Shown here in pieces: positions 50,674 to 58,958 of a DNA stretch of 64,000 nt (its first letter is position 1; each line of letters begins with the position of its first letter). Below the pieces are notes generated by a model. The model did not search any database and was not told the DNA's origin. It saw only the letters and a program-made list of their open reading frames with translations. The stretch comes from Bradyrhizobium sp. Ce-3. Its GTDB lineage: Bacteria; Pseudomonadota; Alphaproteobacteria; Rhizobiales; Xanthobacteraceae. Position numbers and translations under genes: made by a program. The stretch covers positions 1-64,000 of the forward strand of contig NZ_BQUV01000003.1 of the NCBI RefSeq assembly GCF_022835695.1. The letters are read 5' to 3'.

Positions 50674-51368
50674 TGTCCTTGTCCCGCTGCAACGTCGTCC
50701 TGCTTGTGCTGCTGGCCGCATGCGGTCCGGCAGTCGCGCAGGACGTCAAGACGTTGCAGAAGGACATGATCGGGCAGTGGGAGCTCGCCACCACCGAGCG
50801 CAGCAAGACCTGCGTCGTGACGCTGAAGAGCGACGCGACGCCGCAAGGCTTCAAGCTCGAGCTCGAGCCGGCCTGCGCCGCCGCGCTGCCCTTCACCAAG
50901 GACGTCGCGGGCTGGAGCATCAAGGGCCTCGGCGACATCGTGCGGCTGCACAACGCCGCCGGCGAGGCGGTGATCGATTTCACCGAGGTCGAGACCGGCA
51001 TCTTCGAAGGCATGCGCACCAACGAGGGCGTCTACATCCTGCAGAATCTCGCGGCCGCCCGCTCGCTCGCGAAGTCGATGGACCAGATGATCGGCGACTG
51101 GTCGATGGTTCGCGGCAACGGCCAGGTGATCTGTGCCCTGGTGCTGACCAACACCGAGGCCGGCAACGACAATTTCCAGGTGTTCGTCAAAGGCAAATGC
51201 GACCCGGCGGTCGCGGCCTTCAACCCGACGCTGTGGCGGCTCGATCACGGCCAGATGATCCTGATGTCGCCCAAGGGCGAGACCTGGCAGTTCGAGGCCG
51301 ACGACAACGCCCAGTGGCGCCGCGTCCCCGACAGCGCCGACCCGCTGATCATGCTGCGGGAGCAATAG
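50673..51368 (+). CDS. Exported double-domain AprI/Inh protease-inhibitor-like protein
   Basis: A 231-residue exported protein. The signal peptide runs to AVAQ near residue 23. Two copies of a domain of about 90-100 residues follow: residues ~28-110 (MIGQWELATTERSKTCVVTL and LELEPACAAALPF) and ~138-225 (MIGDWSMVRGNGQVICALVL and GKCDPAVAAFNPTLWRL). Each copy keeps W, two cysteines and the late tryptophan pattern of the AprI/Inh inhibitors, small periplasmic lipocalin-like barrels that block serralysin-type metalloproteases. No such protease gene is in the window. The start overlaps the dehydrogenase stop by one base (TGATG). A general lipocalin-like binding role is an alternative. Confidence 0.78.
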   Translation: MSLSRCNVVLLVLLAACGPAVAQDVKTLQKDMIGQWELATTERSKTCVVTLKSDATPQGFKLELEPACAAALPFTKDVAGWSIKGLGDIVRLHNAAGEAVIDFTEVETGIFEGMRTNEGVYILQNLAAARSLAKSMDQMIGDWSMVRGNGQVICALVLTNTEAGNDNFQVFVKGKCDPAVAAFNPTLWRLDHGQMILMSPKGETWQFEADDNAQWRRVPDSADPLIMLREQ

Positions 51369-51386
51369 GGGCAGCGCGCGTCTGAA

Positions 51387-51512
51387 CCTCCCCTTGAAAA
51401 AGGGAGGTCGCTTTGCTCGTAGAGCAAAGCGGGTGGGGATCGGCTCTATCCGCTTGCAGCTGTGTCTGCGGCTGACCCCCATCCCGACCTTCCCCCTTTC
51501 AGGGGGAAGGAG
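51387..51512. repeat. Intergenic inverted repeat with nested hairpins
   Basis: cctccccttgaaaaagggagg and ttccccctttcagggggaa are hairpins at both ends, with gctttgctcgtagagcaaagc between. It lies after the inhibitor-like gene; the rest of 51369-51657 shows no gene. Confidence 0.65.
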
Positions 51513-51657
51513 AAGGGCACCGAGTCCAGGTGTTCTCTTTCGCCCAGAAATAATTCCCTCCCCCATGTCGATCCTGCCCGCCACGGATCGTCGTTCCCCA
51601 TAGCGAGCCGATTTCACCGTGATTTTCCCGCGGCTTGCCGCAAACAGGAGCAGTTTC

Positions 51658-52029
51658 ATGCGCTTTATGTCGATCGTCACCTCGTCCCAGCCGCAGCAGC
51701 AGCCGACTCCGGAACTGCTGGAGGCCATGCACAGGCTTGCCGACCGCGAGATCAAGGCCGGCCGCATGATCGACAATGCCGGCCTGATGCCGCTCACCAC
51801 CGGCGCGCAGGTTCGGGTTGCCGACGGCAAGCTCAGCGTCGTCGACGGCCCGTTCATCGAGGCCAAGGAAGTGATCGGCGGCTACGCCATCTCCGAGTTG
51901 CGCAGCAAGGAGGAAGCCGTCGCGCTCGCGGTCGAGTTCATGCAGCTGCACAAGGACCACATGCCGGGCTGGGAGGGCACCTGCGAGGTCCGCGCCTTCG
52001 CCGGCTTTGCCGGCCAGTGTCCCGAGTAG
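51658..52029 (+). CDS. YciI/DGPF-type protein
   Basis: A 123-residue member of the YciI-like (YCII, DGPF) family with the typical SVVDGPFIEAKEVIGGYAI core near residue 61 and the C-terminal LHKDHMPGWEGTCEVR. These small ferredoxin-fold proteins are of unknown biochemical function; the family is repeatedly found beside ECF42 sigma factors. The ATG at 51658 has AGGAG upstream; a frame extends further but without coding character. It is followed after 18 bases by a second, related protein, then by the sigma factor gene. The pair probably arose by duplication. Confidence 0.88.
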   Translation: MRFMSIVTSSQPQQQPTPELLEAMHRLADREIKAGRMIDNAGLMPLTTGAQVRVADGKLSVVDGPFIEAKEVIGGYAISELRSKEEAVALAVEFMQLHKDHMPGWEGTCEVRAFAGFAGQCPE

Positions 52030-52047
52030 GCGAGAGGAGGACGCCCG

Positions 52048-52398
52048 ATGCGCTTCATGTACGTCCTGGTGGCCGAGAAGCCGATGCTGCCCAATCCTGC
52101 GCTGAGGGAGGCGATCGGCAAGCTCGCCGAACGCGAGGTCGCGGCCGGCCGCATGCTCGATACCGGCGCGCTGTTGCCGCGCACCGCGGGCGCGGAGGTG
52201 AAGATCAAGGACCGCAAGCTCACCGTCACCGACGGCCCCTTCATGGAGGCCAAGGAGGTGGTCGGCGGCTATGCCGTGTTCGAGCTGAAGGACAAGGAGG
52301 AGGCGGTGGCGCGCGCCGTCGAGTTCATGCAGCTTCATCTCGACCATATGCCGGATTGGGAACTGTCATGCGAGGTTCGTCCCTTCATGGACTGTTGA
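52048..52398 (+). CDS. YciI/DGPF-type protein, second copy
   Basis: A 116-residue protein with the same fold as its upstream neighbour: MRFMYVLVAEKPMLPN start, TVTDGPFMEAKEVVGGYAV core and HLDHMPDWELSCEVR end. Identity between the two copies is highest around the DGPF core. It has GAGAGGAGG upstream of its ATG. It lies between the first copy and the ECF sigma gene, so the three form an operon. DGPF proteins are thought to feed into the activity of ECF42 factors, whose C-terminal extension is needed for function. Confidence 0.88.
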   Translation: MRFMYVLVAEKPMLPNPALREAIGKLAEREVAAGRMLDTGALLPRTAGAEVKIKDRKLTVTDGPFMEAKEVVGGYAVFELKDKEEAVARAVEFMQLHLDHMPDWELSCEVRPFMDC

Positions 52399-52420
52399 CC
52401 GTCGCCTCGGTCGCCTGCCG

Positions 52421-53710
52421 GTGGCCGCCGTGACCGACGACGTCAAGCGCACCATCCTCGGTGTCTGGCGCATCGAGCAGCCGCGGCTGATCACCAGCCT
52501 GTCGCGGATGCTGCGCGATGTGCCGCTCGCCGAGGATCTGACCCAGGAGGCCCTGATCGCCGCGCTCGAGCACTGGCCGCTCACCGGCGTGCCGGAAAAG
52601 CCCGGCGCCTGGCTGATGGCAACCGCCAAGCGGCGGGCGCTCGATCAGATCAGGCGCAACCGTATGCTGACCGAAAAGCACGGCATGCTGGCGCATGATC
52701 TGGCGCGGGAGCAGGACACCATGCCCGATTTCGATTCCGCGCTCGACGACGATATCGGCGACGAATTGCTGCGGCTGATCTTCACCGCCTGCCATCCGCT
52801 TCTGTCGCGCGAGGCGCGCGCCGCGCTGGCGCTGCGGATGATCTGCGGCCTCACCACCGAGGAGATCGCGCGCGCCTTCCTGCAAGCGGAGGCGACCATC
52901 GCCCAGCGCATCGTGCGCGCCAAGCGCACGCTGTCGGAATCCGGCCTCGCCTATGAGACGCCGCGCGGCGGGGAGCTGTCCGAGCGGCTCGCCTCGGTGC
53001 TCGAGGTCGTCTATTTGATCTTCAACGAGGGCTATACCGCAGCAAGCGGCGACGAATGGCTGCGGCCGCAGCTCTGCAACGAGGCGCTGCGCATGGGGCG
53101 CGTGCTGAGCTCGATCGCGCCATCGGAACCGGAGGTGCACGGGCTGCTGGCGCTGATGGAGTTCAACGCCTCGCGGATGGCGGCGCGCACCGATGCGGCC
53201 GGCGAGCCGATCCTGCTGATGGAGCAGAACCGGGCGCTGTGGGACCGCCTGCAGATCCGCCGCGGCCAGCTCGCGCTGGCGCGCGCCCGCGAGCTCGGCG
53301 GCGCCGGCGGCTTCTATGTGCTGCAGGCCGCGATCGCCGCCTGCCACGCCGAGGCTGGTACGCCCGAGGTGACCGACTGGGGCCGCATCGCCGCGCTCTA
53401 CGGCGATCTCGCCGAGCTGCTGGATTCGCCGGTGATCGAGCTCAACCGCGCGGTTGCGATCGGCATGGCCGAGGGGCCGCAGGCGGCGCTTGCGATCGTC
53501 GATGGTCTCGCGGATGAACCGGCGCTGCAGTCCTATCATCTGCTGCCAAGCGTGCGCGGCGATCTGTTGCACCGGCTGAGCCGGTTCGCCGAGGCGCACG
53601 CTGCGTTCGAGGCCGCCGCCGCATTGGCCGGCAATGCGCGCGAGCGCGAGTTTCTCAAGCGGCGTGCTGCGGTCGCGGCGCGCGCTGCGCAGGAACAGGG
53701 CCGTCACTGA
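52421..53710 (+). CDS. ECF42-type RNA polymerase sigma factor
   Basis: A 429-residue sigma factor. Region 2 (QEALIAALEHWPLTGVPEKP) and region 4 (LTTEEIARAFLQAEATIAQRI) occupy about residues 20-180. A long C-terminal extension (DUF6596-like, with TPR-like helices from about residue 185 on: VVYLIFNEGYTAASGDEW) follows. This extended layout plus DGPF/YciI neighbours is the hallmark of the ECF42 group, which works without a classical anti-sigma factor. The start is a GTG at 52421 or 52430. The signal and the target promoters are unknown. It is the last gene of the YciI operon. Confidence 0.88.
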   Translation: MAAVTDDVKRTILGVWRIEQPRLITSLSRMLRDVPLAEDLTQEALIAALEHWPLTGVPEKPGAWLMATAKRRALDQIRRNRMLTEKHGMLAHDLAREQDTMPDFDSALDDDIGDELLRLIFTACHPLLSREARAALALRMICGLTTEEIARAFLQAEATIAQRIVRAKRTLSESGLAYETPRGGELSERLASVLEVVYLIFNEGYTAASGDEWLRPQLCNEALRMGRVLSSIAPSEPEVHGLLALMEFNASRMAARTDAAGEPILLMEQNRALWDRLQIRRGQLALARARELGGAGGFYVLQAAIAACHAEAGTPEVTDWGRIAALYGDLAELLDSPVIELNRAVAIGMAEGPQAALAIVDGLADEPALQSYHLLPSVRGDLLHRLSRFAEAHAAFEAAAALAGNAREREFLKRRAAVAARAAQEQGRH

Positions 53711-53777
53711 CGGCTCCGCGAATTCGACTCAAATCTCTGGCAGGTTCGGCCCAAGATGTACTGAATTGGGAGCGACC

Positions 53778-54153
53778 ATGACAAAGCCATCCGTGCTGGC
53801 GATCGGGCTCGACCCCACCTTCGTCGATCTGTCCGTCATGCCGCAGTTCACGCCCGAACTCGTCCGCAGCTATATCGACGCGCAGATCGAAGGCCTGCGG
53901 ATGCTGGGCTACGACGTCGAGAGCTGCCTGATCGATACAGGCGAGACGGCGGAAGCGGTGACGGCGGCGGCCCTCAACGCGCCGCTATGATTGCGTCGTG
54001 ATCGGCGCCGGGCTGCGCGAACCGGCGGAGCGGCTGCTGCTGTTCGAGACGATCCTCAATTTGGTGCACCGGCTCGCCCCCGGTGCCCCGGTCTGCTTCA
54101 ACACCACCCCGGCCGACACCGCTGCCGCCGTGCAGCGTTGGGTCAGGCCTTAG
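53778..54153 (+). pseudogene. Small conserved hypothetical gene with a frameshift
   Basis: The first 70 codons (MTKPSVLAIGLDPTFVDLSV onward) look fully coding and have GGGAG before the ATG. The frame then stops at 53988-53990. Moving to the next frame at TAT (53986) gives a natural continuation, YDCVVIGAGLREPAERLLLF, to PADTAAAVQRWVRP and a TAG at 54151-54153, about 125 residues in all. This needs one extra base near gcgccgc at 53979-53985. It could be a recent inactivation or a sequencing error. The intact product would be a small Rossmann-like or receiver-like protein of unknown role. Confidence 0.6.
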
Positions 54154-54259
54154 CCTGCCACCCGGGCCGACGGGCTGCGAAGGGGCGGCGCGTGTTGCCA
54201 GCCCCAACCGATCTATGACAACATTCAACGTTCTGAATTGTCATGGTTTTTGGACCCCT

Positions 54260-55288
54260 ATGCCGCGCCGGAAATTTGCCTGGGAAGAGCTGTCGGATGA
54301 GCAATTGCTCGAGCAACGTCTCAGCAGTCTGCGGGTTGGAGTTGAGGACACCTGGCTCGCGGATTGCGTCGCCACCCTGCATGAGGAGATGGAGGAGCGC
54401 GGCCTCAGGCTACGGCCGCACACCTGGATATCGAGCGAATGGTTCAGCCCGGCGGATGTGCCTGGTATCGCGATTCCCTTCTATCTCGCCCATCCCCGGC
54501 TGATGAAGCTCGAGAAGAAGATGATGCTCGACGTCGAGGGTGGCACCTGGTCCGAGTGCATGGCGATTCTCCGTCATGAGGCCGGCCACGCCGTGCAGCA
54601 CGGCTATCAGCTGCAGCGTCGCCGGCGCTGGCAGCAGCTGTTCGGTCCGTCGTCGAAGCATTATCCGCGCTACTACCGGCCCAATCCGGCCAGCCGGAAT
54701 TATGTCCAGCATCTCCGGTTGTGGTACGCGCAGAGCCATCCGGACGAGGATTTCGCCGAGACCTTTGCGGTGTGGCTGCGGCCGCGGTCGAACTGGCGGA
54801 CGCGCTATGCCGGCTGGCCGGCGCTGCGGAAGCTCGAATATGTCGACGAGCTGATGGGCGAGATTGCCGGCAAGCGGCCGCCGCTGATGACGCGCGAACG
54901 CGTCGACCCGCTGCATACGCTGAAGCAGACGCTCGGCGAGCATTACAAGAAGAAGCAGGCGTTCTACGCCTTCACGCCGCCGAAGACTTACGACCGCGAT
55001 CTGTCCAAGCTGTTCTCGGCCGATCCGCGCCATCACCGGCATCCGCCGGCGGCGTCCTTCATCAGGCGGCACCGCGCCCAGGTCAGGCAGCTGGTCGCGC
55101 GCTGGACCGGTGAGAACCAATTGACGCTCGATGCCGTGCTTGACAACATGATCTCGCGCTGCCGCGAGCTCAATCTGCGTGCTGTCGGCCCCGAGCAGAA
55201 GCTCGTGACCAACTTCATCATTCTGCTGACCGCCAAGACCATGCACGCGCTGTTCGGCCCCTCGCGCCGGAAATGGATCGCGCTATGA
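54260..55288 (+). CDS. Putative zinc-binding metallopeptidase
   Basis: A 342-residue protein. The zinc motif HEAGHAVQHGY (HExxH) is near residue 108, and a downstream HPDEDFAETFAVWLRP supplies the likely third ligand (Glu) near residue 171. The rest is basic and rich in Arg/Tyr; no signal peptide is seen, so it is probably cytoplasmic. The pattern resembles the Mx family of putative zinc peptidases. The start is uncertain: ATG at 54260 begins just before conserved sequence, and an ATG at 54215 is possible. The stop overlaps the ATP-grasp gene by four bases (ATGA), strongly linking the two proteins. Confidence 0.75.
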   Translation: MPRRKFAWEELSDEQLLEQRLSSLRVGVEDTWLADCVATLHEEMEERGLRLRPHTWISSEWFSPADVPGIAIPFYLAHPRLMKLEKKMMLDVEGGTWSECMAILRHEAGHAVQHGYQLQRRRRWQQLFGPSSKHYPRYYRPNPASRNYVQHLRLWYAQSHPDEDFAETFAVWLRPRSNWRTRYAGWPALRKLEYVDELMGEIAGKRPPLMTRERVDPLHTLKQTLGEHYKKKQAFYAFTPPKTYDRDLSKLFSADPRHHRHPPAASFIRRHRAQVRQLVARWTGENQLTLDAVLDNMISRCRELNLRAVGPEQKLVTNFIILLTAKTMHALFGPSRRKWIAL

Positions 55289-56319
55289 AACACCTTCGCA
55301 TTCTGGTGCTGATGCATCCCGATTGTGTGCCGCCTGATTCCAGCGATGGATACTCCGCGCGGGAAATCAACGAATGGAAAACCGAGTACGACGTCGTGAG
55401 TACCCTGCGCGCGGCCGGCCACGAGGTGCGTCCGCTCGGCGTGCAGGAGGAGATCAAGCCGGTGCGCGACGAGATCGAGGGCTTCAAGCCGCACATCGTG
55501 TTCACCCTGCTGGAGGAGTTCCACTACGACGTCGTCTACGACCAGCACATCGCGAGCTATCTCGAACTGATGAAGATCGCCTATACCGGGTGCAATCCAC
55601 GCGGCCTGATCCTGGCGCGCGGCAAGGATCTGTCCAAGACGCTGGTGCATCATCGCCGGATCCCGGTGCCCGCTTTCGCGGTGTTCCCGATGCGCCGCAA
55701 GGTCAAGCGGCCGCCGCGTCTCGAGTTGCCGTTGATCGTCAAGAGCCTGAGCAGCGATGGCTCGCTCGGCATCTCGCAGGCATCCATCGTCGATACCGAC
55801 GAGAAGCTCGCGGAGCGCGTCGCCTTCATCCATGAGCGGATCGGCACCGCCGCGATCGCCGAGCAGTTCATCGAGGGACGCGAGCTCTATGTCGGCGTGA
55901 TCGGCAACAACAGGCTGCGGGTGCTGCCGGTGTGGGAGCTGAAGTTCGGCAGCATGGGCGGCCCCGCCGCGCGGCAGATCGCCACCGAAAAGGTCAAGCA
56001 CGACACCAGCTATCAGGAGCGGGTCGGAATCGTGGATGGGCCGGCCGAGGATTTGACGCCGGAATTATCCGCGCACATCCAGCGGCTGGCGAAACGCATC
56101 TACCGCACCCTGGGGCTCGACGGCTATGCGCGCATCGACTTCCGTCTGTCCACCAACGGGGTGCCGTATTTCATCGAAGCCAATCCGAATCCCGAAATCG
56201 CCAAGAGCCAGGAGTTCGCGACCGCCGCGGGCCATGACGGACTGAATTATCCGGATCTGCTGCATCGCATCGTGACGCTCGGAATCAACCGCGCCAAGGC
56301 CGGCGTGTCGTTGGGTTGA
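55285..56319 (+). CDS. ATP-grasp ligase (D-Ala-D-Ala-ligase-like)
   Basis: A 344-residue enzyme. The N-terminal Rossmann-like domain starts KHLRILVLMHPDCVPPD. ATP-grasp residues follow: LPLIVKSLSSDGSLGI with the lysine near residue 150, IAEQFIEGRELYVGV, and the metal-binding YARIDFRLSTNGVPYFIEAN with Glu and Asn. The layout is that of D-alanine-D-alanine ligase relatives, but the family is broad and includes peptide and amino-acid ligases. It is coupled to the metallopeptidase by an ATGA overlap. A ligase and a peptidase made together suggest cyclic making and trimming of one peptide bond or tag. Substrates are unknown. Confidence 0.82.
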   Translation: MKHLRILVLMHPDCVPPDSSDGYSAREINEWKTEYDVVSTLRAAGHEVRPLGVQEEIKPVRDEIEGFKPHIVFTLLEEFHYDVVYDQHIASYLELMKIAYTGCNPRGLILARGKDLSKTLVHHRRIPVPAFAVFPMRRKVKRPPRLELPLIVKSLSSDGSLGISQASIVDTDEKLAERVAFIHERIGTAAIAEQFIEGRELYVGVIGNNRLRVLPVWELKFGSMGGPAARQIATEKVKHDTSYQERVGIVDGPAEDLTPELSAHIQRLAKRIYRTLGLDGYARIDFRLSTNGVPYFIEANPNPEIAKSQEFATAAGHDGLNYPDLLHRIVTLGINRAKAGVSLG

Positions 56320-56391
56320 GGGGAGCTTTAGGTTTCTTGTTCTGACGCGTTTTCTTCACGCGAACCGGTGCCCACTTCGCTCGAAAACGCT

Positions 56392-56664
56392 TTAGAGACT
56401 GCGCTGCATCGAATGGCGTCGCGGATCCCTGGGGATGAACATCGCAAACGTTTCCCTAACGCGCGCCGCCGGCGTGGCGTTGGCGGCCGTCGCGGAAACG
56501 GCGGCCGCCGTGGCACGAAACTCATCCGGTTCCGGCCATCGCCGGGCAAGGATTTCGTTTACCGAAGCCGGCATCGAGCCGCCGTCGCTGCGGCAGGCGT
56601 CCTCAACGTACAAAACAGCAAGAAAAATCGATACGACAACAAGGATCGTCCTGAAAATCGGCAT
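56392..56664 (-). CDS. Small protein with an N-terminal membrane helix
   Basis: A 90-residue frame starting MPIFRTILVVVSIFLAVLYV, a clear membrane anchor or signal, followed by a hydrophilic Ala/Arg-rich tail. AAGG lies ten bases before the ATG. The hydrophobic start in the correct frame supports translation; the tail (ATAAAVSATAANATPAARV) is low in complexity. It converges with the ATP-grasp gene. No family recognised. The interval 56665-56885 after it holds no other gene. Confidence 0.5.
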   Translation of the reverse strand: MPIFRTILVVVSIFLAVLYVEDACRSDGGSMPASVNEILARRWPEPDEFRATAAAVSATAANATPAARVRETFAMFIPRDPRRHSMQRSL

Positions 56665-56885
56665 TGTGATTGCGCCTTCTTGATTGAGGCGAACAATGCC
56701 CGGCGACGGTGAACCGCGCGTTTAGCGCTGCGGCCGATCGGCCGATACGGTTCCCAACTGATGAACGGGCTTCAGGTAAACGGCTCGCTTACCAATGCCT
56801 TCAAGGTTGCGGCAACCAGCTTTCCTCACCGGCGGGAAAGAACTCTCTGGCATTGAGGGAGCAAGAAAAAGACTGAGGAGGCACC

Positions 56886-56999
56886 ATGTTCGTCGCCATT
56901 CGAGTCATGATCCTGATCGCCAGTGCATACGCCGGCTCGGCCGTTGCAGAGATGCAGTTCGCGCCGCTGCCGAGCCTTGCGGCGTCGTCGGCGCCGTAG
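56886..56999 (+). CDS. Candidate 37-residue exported peptide
   Basis: A very short frame with a near-ideal ribosome-binding site (GAGGAGG, four bases before the ATG). It encodes MFVAIRVMILIASAYAGSAV, a signal-like segment, then AEMQFAPLPSLAASSAP. The site and the hydrophobic start suggest that it is made and exported. It ends 28 bases before the convergent cyclic-nucleotide-binding gene. Unknown function. Confidence 0.45.
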   Translation: MFVAIRVMILIASAYAGSAVAEMQFAPLPSLAASSAP

Positions 57000-57027
57000 C
57001 GCCGGCAAGCCACGCAACGCCGCGGCG

Positions 57028-57654
57028 TCATGCTGGATTCGGCGTCGCCGCGCCAACCCCGATGGCGCGGGCTGCGTTCTCCGTCATCCGGGTCGCGGTC
57101 AGGCGCAGGAAATACAGCGACAGTCCCGGATTGCGCTCGCACAGCTTTCGCAGCGCGCCGTCGCTGATCCACAGCAGATCCACGTCGGTCGCTGCGATCG
57201 CCGTCTGCGTGCGGCGGCGCTCGAGCGAGAACAGTCCGATCTCGCCGAACAATTCACCGGCCGAGACGCCGCGATCGATCTCGGGAAACCTGACCTCGCC
57301 GGACACGACCATGTAGAGCAGGTCCGCGGCGTCGCCCTTCCGGAAGATCGTTTCTCCCGCCTTGACGTGTTTCGGCCGCATGAACGGTTGCAGCCAGTTC
57401 GGAGAAAGGTCCGTCGCTGCAGCACGCTTCGCTTTCCGAAGCAGCCGAACCATCTGGAACAGCAATACCACGTTCAGCGGCAGCAGAATGATATGCAGGA
57501 AGAGCACCGGGTAGATCCGGTCGCCCAATCCATAGCTGATGAATGCCAGATTGCTGAATATCGCGACAGCGCGCAGGCTCAACATCGTGCTCATGCAGAA
57601 CGTCAGCAACACAAGCGCCGACGCCAGATAACCCAGGCCATCGATGAATGTCAT
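57028..57654 (-). CDS. Membrane protein with a C-terminal cyclic-nucleotide-binding domain
   Basis: A 208-residue protein. Three hydrophobic segments lie in about residues 5-70 (YLASALVLLTFCMSTML, then AVAIFSNLAFISYGLGD, then LFLHIILLPLNVVLLF). A cNMP-binding domain occupies about residues 85-195 (MRPKHVKAGETIFRKGDAAD, the phosphate-binding-cassette region as SAGELFGEIGLFSLERRRTQ). No DNA-binding helix follows, so it is a membrane sensor rather than a Crp regulator. The ATG at 57654 starts directly before the first helix. It converges with the small peptide gene. Ligand (cAMP or cGMP) and output are unknown. Confidence 0.8.
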   Translation of the reverse strand: MTFIDGLGYLASALVLLTFCMSTMLSLRAVAIFSNLAFISYGLGDRIYPVLFLHIILLPLNVVLLFQMVRLLRKAKRAAATDLSPNWLQPFMRPKHVKAGETIFRKGDAADLLYMVVSGEVRFPEIDRGVSAGELFGEIGLFSLERRRTQTAIAATDVDLLWISDGALRKLCERNPGLSLYFLRLTATRMTENAARAIGVGAATPNPA

Positions 57655-57926
57655 GATAGCACTCACTGAAAAATGAATTGCAAGCAAACCGATCTGAAAA
57701 CGGCGAGCAACATACACCGATGAGTTGATTTCCCTCAGCGGAAATCTGGCTGGCGCGCGCTTGCGGCGGTGCACCCGTCGTGACGCGGCCCAGTTCGACG
57801 CCCGCGCGGGCCTTGACGAGCGAAGCTACGATATCGGCGGTTCCAGCGCGGAACGTTGCCGCTATCCACATTGGAACTTCGGCGCTTTCCGGAGCTTGAC
57901 GGAAGGTAGTGACGTTGGGATCCGCG

Positions 57927-58925
57927 ATGTTCCGCCCGTTTTCCGCTGCACGTTTTGCCATTGCAGTTCTGCTTGCGCCGGTCGCGCCGGCGATGGCCGC
58001 CGGACTCGATGCCGCCGCGATCAATGACGCGGCCGCGCCTTCGGCAAAATTGCCTGACCGTCACCAGGTCAGCGCTTCCATCGTCAGGCTCGAGATCCTG
58101 CTCGACCGCGCGCATTTCTCTCCCGGCGAGATCGATGGCAAGCTTGGCGAGAACGCGCAGAAGGCGCTCGCGGCGTTTGCCAAGGTGAATGGATTATCCT
58201 TCGACAAGGCGGTGACGGCGGATATCTGGGACAGGCTCGCCGCTGCCAGCGAAGGTGCCGCAATCGTCACCTACACGATCGCCGATGCCGACGTGAAAGG
58301 CCCGTTCCTGACGAAGCTGCCTGCAAAGATGGAAAGCATGAAGAGCCTGCCGGCGCTGAACTACACCAGTCCGCGGGAAGCGCTCGCCGAGAAATTCCAC
58401 ATGAGTGAGACGCTGTTGCAAGCGCTCAATCCCGGACGAAAGTTCGACAGGGCCGGCGAGACCATTGCGGTTGCGAATGTGCTCGGCGTCGCGAGCCCGG
58501 TGCCGGTCGCGCGCGTGGAGGTCGACAAGACGCGACAGACGCTCAGCACATTCGATGCCGCGGGGAAGCTCGTCGCCGTCTATCCTGCAACGGTCGGCAG
58601 CGCGGAGAAGCCGACGCCGAGCGGCACGCTGAAGGTGACGGCGGTCAACAAGGACCCGACCTATCGTTACAATCCGAAATACAAGTTCAAGGGCGTCAAA
58701 TCGAGCAAGCCGTTCACGATCAGGCCCGGCCCGAACAATCCGGTTGGCGCGGTGTGGATCAACCTGTCGGCGGAAGGCTATGGCATCCACGGCACGCCAG
58801 ATCCCGGCAAGGTCTCCAAGGCGGAGTCGCATGGCTGCGTCCGGCTTACCAACTGGGACGCGCAGCGCGTCGCGGCCGGCGTCGCGAAGGGGACGCCGGT
58901 CAGCTTCGTGGACGGCACGCGCTAG
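57927..58925 (+). CDS. L,D-transpeptidase (YkuD family)
   Basis: A 332-residue exported protein. A signal peptide (FAIAVLLAPVAPAMAAG) is followed by a peptidoglycan-binding-like repeat near residues 45-95 (LDRAHFSPGEIDGKLGENAQ), a LysM-like stretch (LAEKFHMSETLLQALNPGRK) and the YkuD domain from about residue 198. The catalytic motif is ESHGCVRLTNW with the Cys near residue 304, preceded by GIHGTPDPGKVSKA. It makes 3-3 cross-links in peptidoglycan or attaches proteins to it. Start at ATG 57927 follows GGGA; the GTG at 57909 is too close to its site. Divergent from the cNMP gene. Confidence 0.9.
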   Translation: MFRPFSAARFAIAVLLAPVAPAMAAGLDAAAINDAAAPSAKLPDRHQVSASIVRLEILLDRAHFSPGEIDGKLGENAQKALAAFAKVNGLSFDKAVTADIWDRLAAASEGAAIVTYTIADADVKGPFLTKLPAKMESMKSLPALNYTSPREALAEKFHMSETLLQALNPGRKFDRAGETIAVANVLGVASPVPVARVEVDKTRQTLSTFDAAGKLVAVYPATVGSAEKPTPSGTLKVTAVNKDPTYRYNPKYKFKGVKSSKPFTIRPGPNNPVGAVWINLSAEGYGIHGTPDPGKVSKAESHGCVRLTNWDAQRVAAGVAKGTPVSFVDGTR

Positions 58926-58958
58926 CGTGATCGGCGCGGAGCCGGCGCGGGATTGGAT

